Assembly (NCBI GenBank): GCA_947095585.1
Contig: OX352761.1
Location: 92,011,833-92,075,832 of the forward strand
Direction: 5' to 3'
From: Nephrocerus scutellatus
Lineage: Eukaryota; Arthropoda; Insecta; Diptera; Pipunculidae
Length of the DNA: 64,000 nucleotides
Shown: positions 31,520 through 41,844 of the stretch, piece after piece
How positions within the stretch are numbered: position 1 is the stretch's first letter
How the letters are laid out: each line of letters starts with the position of its first letter
Notes under the pieces: generated by a model
Databases searched by the model: none
What the model saw: only the letters and a program-made list of their open reading frames with translations
What the model was told of the DNA's origin: nothing
Made by a program: the position numbers and the translations under genes

Positions 31520-33151
31520 GTCGTTGCCAAGAAAATCGTTTCGCATGGAAACAGCGGAAGTCGCTACCTCGACGTAGCAAATCGCTTAGGCCTCAGCGAA
31601 GACTATCTCGCTGATTATCCAACAATGTTGTAAAATACGGATTTTACTTTGATTTGGTGCTTGTCTTATCACCAATTGATGCAGAAAATATTCCATAAGG
31701 ATCCTAGGTTGGGCATCCGACTGAATTCTAGTGGTTGTGTTGCTGCGGATGTACTCCATTAAAGTACGCAACCATCTGTTACTGTACACAGGTGGAACTA
31801 ATGGTGATGATAATAGAATTTCCGATGGAGCACCAGGTCCAGGAGGTATAGACGTAAAAGTTTTGGACACACACTATAATGATATAGGCGGGAGGAATCG
31901 AAAATCACTTTGGTATTGGCGAAAACGGTAGCTGTTGGTTGGTAGACTAGATTGGATACATCTGTTACTGTACAAAAAGTACACACACAATCTGCACACA
32001 GCCACCAAAACTTCAGTCACTCGCTTAAACAAAACGAAACTTATCACCGTAGCGCAATGGCCAATGGACAAAAAAACAAACTATCTATCACACACTACGC
32101 AATGCCATTTCCCTTTTTTTCATACAGGAAGCGAAAGCCAAGGCTCCAGGCGATGGTGAGTGCCAATCCTCGTGGTTGACGAATCGCACCGGTTGAATTG
32201 GTTGTATAAAATTAGAACCAGTCTAACACCGTAACGAAACTTAATTGCGCGTCGTCATAACGCAGCAATCACCAAAAAAACTTTATTTCGCGTTTAGCCG
32301 AATTTCACAATATCAAATCTTAATGGCGAGTTCGCCATTTTCTCTCGTTTCTAATGACCAGAATTTTTTTTCCCGTTTTTCGGTTAATTCTTCGCTTGGC
32401 ACTTTCGTTGCTACACGATTCTTGCTTGAATGCATTGAAAGAAAATTTAAACAATTAACTTAATAATTCGATTGCAATTTAATATAAAAAACTTGTATTG
32501 CGGGTTTAACTTAAACGATGCGACGTTTCTGCTTCTCATCAAAAGCAGCAACACCCAACCGAAAATCAGCCATTAAGGTACGCTTTATACTCCACGGTTC
32601 ACGAAAACGATAATGATAGAAAAAAACTTCCACTGCAACACTACCGATGCAGATGGTGGAGTGGCTCGTAACTGACTGACCCTACTCAAAAAACATATCG
32701 ACTTCTCTCCTCGTCTGGCGTCGCAGTACGGAGTAGGTTTCGGTTTTCTTGTACCTATAGATTAGTGCCACAGACCAAACGCATCGCCTGATACTACGGT
32801 ACCTTTCCAATACCTCTCTCTTTCATGCATAGGTAGCACCGCATAGCACTTCCAATCCTGCAATTTCCGTTTGCACGATATATGCGCATTGGAGTATTCT
32901 CCGAAACAATATCGCCTGATCTTTACCAACCAGTGAAAACAGCTCAGACAACTAATAATGCTACGGCGTAGCTGTACCAGACATCGAATGATTTTACGCA
33001 TCACGTTCTTTTTACATGGCCACATAGACCGCATCTACTTCCAGCAGCCAAGAATTTTTGAACGGCAAATTACATCTGAATATAGGGTGGTTACACAATC
33101 GCCAGACTATTCGTAATTCTAAAAAAAAAGAATTTTCTTTCTACCATTACA
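31520..33151 (-). repeat. 3' LTR of the RING-bearing gypsy element
   Basis: Direct repeat partner of 38691-40225. Short open frames in it occur in both copies but show no codon-like pattern, so I treat them as non-coding. The left edge is uncertain by some tens of bases. Confidence 0.8.
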
Positions 33152-33231
33152 AAACAAGTAATAGGTCAAATTCCAATCAGCGGCGGAAATTGCCTCTATT
33201 ACTTGAAAAGGTAGAATTTCCAGATTGAACG

Positions 33232-34164
33232 TCACTGCCGAATATCTTTGGCATGATATAATCCAAGAGGATTCCCTGATCTATCTTCGAGGAAATAATA
33301 CGAATTTCCCCTTTTCTCACGAATTCTGGCCGGGAGGAATACAGGAGCTAGTTTGGCACAGAATCCTTTTTCGAAGTTGCTCTGGGCAAAGTTTCGCCTG
33401 AAAATTTCCTGTCCGACTTTGTAGTTTACCTCTCGGCTTCGTGTATTATAAGTACGTTTGTTGGTTTCATACGCTTGTTCCAGGTTATCACGGACTTTGT
33501 TCCTAATGGATAGCAACCAGTCCTCAGAACGGACATTCACATCAGGACCGCCAAGAAGATTTAGGTTTCTGAGCAATCCATAGTCAGAAGCATGATGTAG
33601 CATGTGAAGACCAAAAAGAACGAAGTACGGCGAAAACCCGATCAAGGAATGGTAAGAACTGCGCAGAGCGCAACTAATCCCGCTGAGATATCTATCCCAA
33701 TCCTTCTGATCCTTTTTGACAAAGGCTCGGATCGCAGCGATTATAGACCGATTCACACGCTCGGAAGCATTAGATTGTGGTGAATACAATGCCGTATAGG
33801 TATGTTTGATGCCATATTTGGACAGCAGATTATTAAAATTAACCGACTTGAATTGTACCCCGTTGTCGGTTGCGACTACCTCGGGAACACCAAACGTGTG
33901 AAAGATATATTCTTCCAGGTACTCACTGATCTTTGAGGCACAAAACTTATTTAAAGGTTTCAGGAAGTTGTACTTGGATAGATGATCCACAATGATTAGA
34001 ATTCCGACATTACCAGACTTCGATCGCGGATAGGGACCCAATAAATCAATGTATAGTCGTTGAAACGGTCGGGTTGTTCGTACCAGCTGACCCATCCGAG
34101 GACGTAAAATTTTGTTCGATGGTTTGGTGCATTCAGAAATATAATCTCGGATCTGCTTCGTCAT
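33232..34164 (-). pseudogene. Integrase of the RING-bearing gypsy element
   Basis: A 310-codon frame includes the DDE core with all three acidic residues: IDLLGPYPRSKSG, ATDNGVQFKSVNF and QSNASERVNRS. The C-terminal region has NFAQSNFEKGFCAKLAPVFLPARI, a GPY/F-like module. The N-terminal zinc finger is in other frames at 34165-34270 because of a frameshift (pieces such as AHGKDTS and QIRDYISECTK). It is therefore separated from RNase H in this copy. Confidence 0.85.
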
Positions 34165-34270
34165 ACCTGGCCAAAAGAAATACCGATGTATCTTTTCCGT
34201 GAGCGCTAGTCAAACGGCAGTGGGCTCGTTGAATGACGTCATTCGTCAAGGTCTGGGGGACCCAAAGCTT

Positions 34271-36560
34271 TCATGATACGTTTTCTTGGTCTACGTCACC
34301 CGAGGCAAAACCGCTACGTTTGTACAGGTAATTTCCCACAACCTTCAAATCTGGTAACTTGTTCTGATCAGCTAGGACTTTCGATTTCAGAGTCTCGTAA
34401 TCGGTACTTTTGAACTCGTCAGAGTCTAAATCAATTTCGGGGCCCTCTTCCTCGAGTTCGCATATCTCGGCTGACTGGAGTCTGGATAGGGCATCTGGAA
34501 CCACATTCTCTGATCCTTTTCGATGTTTGATGGAAAACTGAAATCCCTGGAGTTTCAGAGCCCAACGCGCCAATCTACCACTCAAGTCCGTCTGTCGCAT
34601 CAACCATTGTAAGCTTGCGTGATCGGTAATCACAGTAAATTCTTGACCTTCGATGTATGCGCGAAATTTCTTGATGCTCAAGACCACCGCCAGACATTCT
34701 TGCTCCGTGACACTGTAATTCCGTTGTGCTTTGTTGAACTTTTGGGACATAAAAGCCACGGGGACTTCGTCACCGTTATCTGTAACTTGCGCAAGAACGC
34801 TGCCGATACCATCTTGGCTCGCATCGCATTGCAAAAGAAATGGTTTGCTGAAATCTGGGTTAGACAATACAGGTGCGGAAGTCAATCTTAGCTTAAGCTC
34901 GTTAAAAGCTTGCTCGGCTTCTTCCGACCAACCGAAAGATTTCGACTTTTTAAGAAGCTCTGTGAGGGGGTGGGTTATAACCGAAAAGTTGGCTATAAAA
35001 CGCCGATACCATCCGGCCATTCCAAGAAATCTCCTCAACTGTCGGACAGACACGGGCGTTGGAAACTCCGTTATTGCAACGACTTTGTCTGGGTCTGCTT
35101 TCAGCACCCCATACCCAACCACGTATCCAAGGTATTTTACCTCCCTCAAACAGAACTTGCTTTTGCCCAAGTTGATCGCTGGTCTTACGATTCCGCAAGT
35201 GTAAAGCGAGTTCATCTAAGACCAGCAGGTGCTTCTCGAAAGTGTCAGTGATTACTAGCAGATCATCCAAATACACGAATACGAAGTTTCTAAGTTGGGG
35301 AGGGATCACTTGATCCATCAGTCGACATAGGGTCTGTGGAGCGTTGCATAACCCGAAAGGCATTACTCGGTATTGGTATAGCGGTCGATTAGGGACAGTG
35401 AAAGCGGTTTTGTCCCTCGAATTCACCTCCAACGGAATCTGATGAAAAGCCTTCTTTAAATCCAGACTCGAGATGACCTCTGCAGGCGGTAATCGGCTGA
35501 GTATCCCATTAACGTGGGGCAAAGGATAAGCATCCTTGACCGTCACTGCATTATCCTTCCTCGAGTCCAGGCAAAGTCGAACTTTTCCCGGTTGACGCAC
35601 CAAAACTACAGGAGAGCTCCAAGAACTTTTGGATTCCTCTATTGTTCCTTGTGCAAGCATCTCATCCAACTCCGCGAAGATCAATTTTTCGATCGCCGGA
35701 GATACGGGATAGTGGCGCTGTTTTATAGGCTTGGCATCTTGGACATCGATGACGTGCTCGACCAGAGTTGTCTTTCCCAGGCCCTCCCGATCGAATGAAG
35801 GAAACCGGGATTTAACATCCTCCAGTCGACGTAATTGATCGCTTGTCAACTCGAGAGATTTGTTGTTATCTCCCTTATTCAACCCAAAATCTGAGCTATG
35901 GTGCAATTCTCCGATGATTCCAGGTGCTAGATTGAATGCTTTCCAGAAGTCAACACCAAGATACAAATCTTGTGAAAGATTGGGGATGAGGAATAGTTCG
36001 ATTTCTCGAGTCTGTCCTCGAAACTCAACTTCCACATTTCCTTTAATCGGGTGTCGACTTCCATCCACCGTTTTCACGCTGCTAGCGAACCTTGTTAAAA
36101 TGCGACCATCCTTCAGAACCTCTTCGGCCAGCTTTGAACCGATACAGCTTATTGTGGCACCACTATCGAGTAATCCCAACACAGACCGACTAAGAAATTT
36201 GACTTCAGCATACGAACGCACATCATCTCCTCGGCTGATGATCGCATTAACCCATCTTCGACGATTTTGCACTACGAACTTCCAAAACTTACGCATCCTG
36301 AGTGTCGAACGTTTACCCCGTTTCTTCACTGTTGCTGTGTCCAGGTCAAAAATACGCGCTCGTGCTTTTTGATATTCATCGAACCGCACATGGTACGGCT
36401 TAATAGGGAACAATAAAGGTTTTCTACAATCAGGTTGAGTTAATAATTTATGTTTATCAGGTACAAGCAAGGTCTTTGTGACACCGTGTTCACCCGAAGG
36501 AACACCGTAGCTTGTATACGTGAGTGGATCGACTTCATGCGTGGTTTTAATTATTTGGGG
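34271..36560 (-). pseudogene. Protease, RT and RNase H of the RING-bearing gypsy element
   Basis: The pol frame overlaps the gag stop (36551) in the -1 frame and continues to 34950. Protease has LLDSGATISCIG. RT has WSSPVVLVRQPGKVRLCLDSRKDN, DAYPLPHV and the intact box FVYLDDLLVI. Near 35205-35215 the coding moves to a second frame (35215-34271): INLGKSKFCLREVKYLGYVVG, LRRFLGMAGWYRRFI, RNase H LLQCDASQDGIGSVLAQ and TDHASLQWL. One indel therefore inactivates an otherwise complete RT-RNase H. Gag-Pol linkage in the -1 frame fits programmed frameshifting known in gypsy elements, though I see no canonical slippery heptamer. Confidence 0.85.
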
Positions 36561-37694
36561 TGTGGATTGCGCTGACGAAGCTGAGCCACACCCACTCGGG
36601 AGTTTCCCGACGTCCTACACTTAACACAATTTGGTTTGTATACGTTAATCGCTCCGCATCCGTAGCAAAAGATCCTTCGATCCTTCAGACAATCTACATA
36701 TCTGTGACCAACCTCGCCACAGTTCCAACAGATGAGGACCCCAGTACCAGGAAAATTCCCATTTCCACCTTTACCAATCGGTAGTACGCAATTTCCTTCC
36801 TGCGAATCACAGCCGAGATCCACTTCGGCAACGTTACGACGAGGTATCGGATTCTGGAATCCGGTAAATCCGCGACTAACATCAGCGAGAAACCGTTCCC
36901 GCTTGCGGCAGATATCTCGGAGTTGTGCCACCGAGTTAATGGTCAAATGCTCTTGCCGAATATCCGGCCGAAGGTTTCGAGCTAGGATCTCCACGAGCTC
37001 ATTTTCATTTATTTGGGAAGCTAACCGATTGGTCAAGACGGAAATTGAATCGAAGTATTCATCAAATGTTTCTCGATCCTTCTGCTTTCTTGACCGAATG
37101 CTTTCCAACAGGTCGTAATCCGTACGATTATCTTTGAATTGCAAACGTAAGGCTTCGCAGAGATCAAACCACGTGCACTGATGAACACTCCGATGGTATC
37201 GCCAAAACCATTCTCGGGCTTTCCCATGTAGTAGCATATGAAAGTTACCGCAAATAACAGCAAAATCTCCAAATAGAGTCTGATTTGTCAAGACTTGGAC
37301 TCGGTATAAGAACTCGTCCACTGTAAGTCCTTCCATGGAACCGTCAAAACGAATTTGCCACTTTTGTATTAGGTTGGTGATGCGATCAGACTTTCCCAAA
37401 TCAAACAAATGACCGGAGTTCGGCACTTGATTCGGGTTAAAGCTGACGTTCCGCAAATTCGATTGAAGACCTGGATTCATAAATCCATTCGAATTTATGG
37501 ATGTTGGAAGGTGAGTGAAATCATCCGAACGACTTTGAGAAATACTCGGTTGAGTGGAATGGTCAGTCTGGATTTGAAGCTTCAGATTTTCTAAACACTT
37601 CTGTATATTGTGACCAAGTGACAACGTCAGTCAGTTTCCTAGTAAGACATTCAATTGTTTCTGACTTGTGTTGTTCCAGGGCGGTACTTATCAT
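36551..37694 (-). pseudogene. Gag of the RING-bearing gypsy element
   Basis: The main frame (37624-36551) encodes a capsid-like region (IQKWQIRFDGSMEGLTVDEFLYRVQ, REWFWRYHRS, LLESIRSRKQKDRETFDEYFDSI, LARNLRPDIRQEHL) and two zinc knuckle-like motifs (CWNCGEVGHRYVDC, CYGCGAINVYKPNC). The frame lacks an ATG at its start and is preceded by TGA. An ATG at 37694-37692 opens a neighbouring frame (MISTALEQHKSETIECLTRKLTD) that would run into gag after a one-base shift near 37625. The likely original start is therefore 37694, and this copy has an indel near the N-terminus. Confidence 0.7.
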
Positions 37695-38131
37695 GGTTTT
37701 GACCTCATCTGTGACCTTTGCCGGTTGTCTTCAAACAATATATCATCATCGAGGAGGTTCCTTTGTACATAACGCTTAGGGGCGATATTTCTTTTCCTAC
37801 CGGCACTAGTGCTGCGAGTAGACATGGTTTTGGGAATAGCTCCTTTCGAAACAGGAGTCCGCTTGTTGAACTGTTTCCTCCCTGTGGTTGCATTTGCAGT
37901 GTTCCTCACCGTTATTTCTATGGGCTTTAGGCTCTCTGCTAGGCAGTCAACTTTGCAGGTGGGGCATTTGTCCGAAGTCTTTAAAAATTCCGTAATACAC
38001 GAATTATGGAAAACGTGCTCACAAGTGGTAACTAGGCTTCCGACTTCAGGGACTAATTCCGCCTTACACACATGGCAAATGACGCTTGGATTGAGATGAC
38101 TTAAATCCTCGGTGCTACGCATGGTAAACAT
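37691..38131 (-). CDS. RING-H2 finger ORF upstream of gag in an LTR element (146 aa)
   Basis: The N-terminus carries a canonical RING-H2 spacing: C19-x2-C22, C37-x-H39-x2-H42-x2-C45, C56-x2-C59 (ICHVCKAEL, TCEHVFHNSC, KCPTCK). RING-H2 domains usually recruit E2 enzymes as ubiquitin ligases. The remaining about 87 residues are basic with no recognised domain (RKQFNKRTP, RKRNIAPKRYVQR). It lies between the 5' LTR and gag, on the element's strand. Its stop TGA (37693-37691) overlaps an ATG (37694-37692) as ATGA, an arrangement used for termination-reinitiation. The frame is intact in an otherwise broken element. A captured host RING protein is one origin; an ancient extra domain of this lineage is another. 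Role unknown. Confidence 0.8.
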   Translation of the reverse strand: MFTMRSTEDLSHLNPSVICHVCKAELVPEVGSLVTTCEHVFHNSCITEFLKTSDKCPTCKVDCLAESLKPIEITVRNTANATTGRKQFNKRTPVSKGAIPKTMSTRSTSAGRKRNIAPKRYVQRNLLDDDILFEDNRQRSQMRSKP

Positions 38132-38690
38132 GTTTCCACCGAAAGGTAACCAGATTTACGAAAACCGAAGGTACCAAGCCGAACGAATCCTCAACTCGAG
38201 CCAAAATTCAATTTCTACAAAATTTATAATGAGAAGATACGATTCAGCCAACTGCTAATACTGCACTCTCAAATTCAAAGACTTAGAGAATCAGGGATAT
38301 AGAGATATTACTTAGTCAAAATACCTCTCGACCTTGACCTACTCTTATGATTATCTATCTTAATTGCTATCGATATAATTTAAAACTCCATAACATCTAC
38401 GATTTGTAGATACTGCTTAAAGAATTGTAAGGTGTTATCCCTCACAACAGAGAACTATCTTATTAAATTAAAACTAACCGAAACTACTTTATTTCCTTAA
38501 ATCCTTATTATTAATTGAATTCAAACAAATCATATTATAACTTAAGTGGTAGCCCAAGACTACAAAAAAGTAATAGAGAATATATGCAAATAATAACCTC
38601 AAACGCAATCGATAATCTACCCTTCAGGCGATAATATTAATAGTCTTTCGAAAACCAAAAAAAACTTCTTCCTCCTCCTCCAACCACCCC
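38132..38690 (-). other. Leader of the RING-bearing gypsy element
   Basis: Non-coding, AT-rich, between the 5' LTR and the RING ORF. A purine-rich stretch on the minus strand (GGTTGGAGGAGGAGGAAGAAG) is next to the LTR, where a PBS should be; I cannot match it to a tRNA. Confidence 0.6.
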
Positions 38691-40225
38691 GGCGTCGTTG
38701 CCAAGAAAATCGTTTCGCATGGAAACAGCGGAAGTCGCTACCTCGACGTAGCAAATCGCTTAGTAATCGCTTGTAAAATACGGATTTTACTTTGATTTGG
38801 TGCTTGTCTTATCACCAATTGATGCAGAAAATATTCCATAAGGATCCTAGGTTGGGCATCCGACTGAATTCTAGTGGTTGTGTTGCTGCGGATGTACTCC
38901 ATTAAAGTACACAACCATCTGTTACTGTACACAGGTGGAACTAATGGTGATGATAATAGAATTTCCGATGGAGCACCAGGTCCAGGAGGTATAGACGTAA
39001 AAGTTTGGGACACATACTATAATGATATAGGCGGGAGGAATCGAAAATCACTTTGGTATTGGCGAAATTGGTAGCTGTTGGTTGGTAGACTAGATTGGAC
39101 ACATTTATTACTGTACAAAAAGTACACACACAATCTGCACACAGGCACCAAAACTTCAGTCACTCGCTTAAACAAAACGAAACTTATCACCGTAGCGCAA
39201 TGGCCAATGGACAAAAAAACAAACTATCTATCACACACTACGCAATGCCATTTCCCTTTTTTTCATACAGGAAGCGGAAGCCAAGGCTCCAGGCGATGGT
39301 GAGTGCCAATCCTCGTGGTTGACGAATCGCACCGGTTGAATTGGTTGTATAAAAATAGAACCAGTATAACACCGTAACGAAACTTAATTGCGCGTCGTCA
39401 TTACGCAGCAATCACCAAAAAAACTTTATTTCGCGTTTAGCCGAATTTCACAATATCAAATCTTAATGGCGAGTTCGCCATTTTCTCTCGTTTCTAATGA
39501 CCAGAATTTTTTTTCCCGTTTTTCGGTTAATTCTTCACTTGGCACTTTCATTGCTACACGATTCTTGCTTGAATGCATTGAAAGAAAATTTAAACAATTA
39601 ACTTAATAATTCGATTGCAATTTAATATAAAAAACTTGTATTGCGGGTTTAACTTAAACGATGCGACGTTTCTGCTTCTCATCAAAAGCAGCAACACCCA
39701 ACCGAAAATCAGCCATTAAGGTACGCTTTATACTCCACGGTACACAAAAACGGTAATGATAGAAAAAAACTTCCACTGCAACACTACCGATGCAGATGGT
39801 GGAGTGGCTCGTAACTGACTGACCCTATTAAAAAAACATATCGACTTCTCTCCTCGTCTGGCGTCGCAGTACGGAGTAGGTTTCGGTTTTCTTGTGCCTA
39901 TAGATTAGTGCCACAGACCAAACTCATCTTTCATGCATAGGTAGCACCGCATAGCACTTCCAATCCTGCAATTTCCGTTTGCACGATATATGCGCATTGG
40001 AGTATTCTCCGAAACAATATCGCCTGATCTTTACCAACCAGTGAAAACAGCTCAGACAACTAATATTTTTACGCATCACGTTCTTTTTACATGGCCACAT
40101 AGACCGCATCTACTTCCAGCAGCCAAGAATTTTTGAACGGCAAATTACATCTGAATATAGGGTGGTTACAAAATCGCCAGACTATTCGTAATTCTAAAAA
40201 AAAGAATTTTCTTTCTACCATTACA
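38691..40225 (-). repeat. 5' LTR of the RING-bearing gypsy element
   Basis: Partner of 31520-33151, shortened by two internal deletions (near 39925 and 40063) and differing near 38760. The right end is CTTTCTACCATTACA at 40225, directly followed by LINE sequence. Confidence 0.85.
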
Positions 40226-40560
40226 GTAAGGTTATTTATCTCAGCGAATATCTCAACACGCCTTTCTCCGGGTGCTGTTTAGCCAGAATAGCGAAGCTAC
40301 CCAGAATTGTGTACATTAAAATCGCCCGTAATAACGATTTCAGTGTAAGGATATCTTGTGACAGTTCTTGAAATTAAATCAGGCAGTGCTTCAAACGCTT
40401 TATGGGTTGAATTACTGCCTAAGTTGGGGCTGGGTTGGGGCACCTTGAGACATATTAAAATTATTTCCGGATTGGAACATTTCCCGTACATAAAGCGCGA
40501 GTCCGCGTTGGTAAAAAAGGCATGTCTGTATTAGTATGATTAGTGACGCATGCACATTAT
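40226..40560 (-). pseudogene. LINE endonuclease N-terminal fragment
   Basis: The minus strand encodes SRFMYGKCSNPEIILICLKVPQPSPN.. and YTEIVITGDFNVHNSG, the GDFN motif of APE-type LINE endonucleases, then after a stop ERRVEIFAEINNL. The LTR element was inserted here or the fragment was cut by it; I could not find its continuation on the other side. Confidence 0.65.
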
Positions 40561-40960
40561 TTTGTTTTGCTTCTTATCATTTTCGACACTCATTCCACTT
40601 GGCAATAGCATGTGAATAGCCTCTTGCATAAGGCAAGAGAGAACCTATTCGCTCACAGCGACAATTTTTTAGTCATTAAAAGTACACTAAACACTAATAA
40701 AAAAAATACCACGCAACAATTAATTTGTATGCTATACACCTCGTATGTATACGACAGATTCATGCCTCATGCCTTATTTTGCGACCAATATCGGTCCACT
40801 GTATTTCACTTAGCGCCAGAATTGCTGAAATATAGACATTGACATGAGCTTACACAGAGAGATCCACTCTGAAGCTGCACATCACAACAAAAACAAACGC
40901 ACAAAAACACAACGTACCGTTTTTTTGCCGAACCGCTAATTGGATGACTCTCAATGGTAT
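40561..40960. other. Intergenic, nothing assignable
   Basis: No supported coding frame, RNA or repeat. A 76-codon frame on the plus strand has no recognisable features. Confidence 0.4.
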
Positions 40961-41260
40961 CCAGACACTTACTCTAAAAACATTTGCTCGAAAAACATTT
41001 ACTCGAAAAACATTTGCTCGAAAATGTATAAAACGACATTTGCTCGAAAAACATTTGCTAGAAAAACATTTTCTCGAAAACTAAATAGTCTATGTTTTCA
41101 ACCTTCTAAAAACTATCGCGAGTAATTTTTGTTCGCGAAACGCGAGTTTTTTTTTAAATTTTTCGGTTATTAATTTTACCAAAAAATTACGTTCGAGCAA
41201 ATGTTTTTCGAAAAAATGTTTTCGAGCAAATGTTTTTCTAGAAAATGTCATGGAACCCTC
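40961..41260. repeat. Foldback-type repeat of AACATTTGCTCGAAA units
   Basis: About 40977-41080 carries five or six copies of a 16-17-bp unit, AACATTTGCTCGAAA with variants. About 41185-41250 carries the reverse complement units (TTCGAGCAAATGTTTTT). The two arms can fold on each other around a roughly 100-bp AT-rich loop. No coding capacity. This resembles the repeat-built inverted arms of foldback elements in style only. Confidence 0.7.
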
Positions 41261-41660
41261 TCAATAGATCTTCGACGGAGACGACAGTTATTTCGAGCAG
41301 TAGTTTTTACATATTGGAATACAGCAAATAATAACTGTCACTGCTACGCTTGACAGGACCGACGCGACTGTGTAGAAAGAAAGAAGAAGAATACATTTAA
41401 CTGGTTGTTAAAATAAATAACATATAAAATAATTGCGATATTTAGCTTTTTTTACTTTTTAACCATTTGAAATAAAGACTATGATCAAATCATCACTTTT
41501 CGATTGCCATTTGTATATTATCACTTTTCGGTCCTCAATTTGGGGTAATCAAAAGTCTACTCTATTCAGAAAAATTTGAATGTTTACTAGAAAAATTTGA
41601 TTATGTTTTTATCATGCTTTTCTCCTTATTTGTATTATAATAAAAATAAGAAGAAAGGAT

Positions 41661-41780
41661 TCGGCCTTAAATTGTAGGTCCCTTCCATTTGTGTCCAAAA
41701 ATTAACATGTGCAGCAAAAATGGTCGCGAGAAGTTAGGCCATGGGCCGCAATGGTCTGTCGCGCTAAATATTATTATTAA
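41661..41780 (+). mobile_element. 3' fragment of the tRNA-derived SINE
   Basis: Matches the last about 115 bp of the SINE (TTAAATTGTAGGTCCCTTCC, ATGGTCGCGAGAAG, ATGGTCTGTCGCGC) and ends in an ATT tail. The tRNA head is missing, so it is 5' truncated as expected for LINE-driven insertion. Confidence 0.8.
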
Positions 41781-41844
41781 AGTTATAATTAAATCATAAC
41801 TTTTGGGTCGACACTTGTAGATTGTAAATTTTGGATAGTTCTTC

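Larger units (their letters stand above)
31520..40225 (-). mobile_element. Gypsy-type LTR element carrying an extra RING-H2 ORF
   Basis: Minus-strand element of about 8.7 kb. The LTRs are about 31520-33151 (3') and about 38691-40225 (5'). They share most of about 1.5 kb, begin TGTAATGGTAGAAAG on the minus strand and differ by substitutions plus indels (about 26 and 29 bp missing in the 5' copy). Internal order on the minus strand: RING ORF (37691-38131), gag (36551-37694 region), pol (33232-36560 region). Pol has a frameshift near 35210 and another before 34164, so this copy is dead. The inner LTR edges, PBS and target duplication could not be fixed with certainty. The right end abuts a LINE endonuclease remnant. 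Confidence 0.85.

Noticed and set aside
31586..32463. Several frames duplicated at 38738-39606 as conserved genes
   Set aside because: They repeat only because they lie in the two LTRs of the same element, and overlap each other in several frames on both strands.
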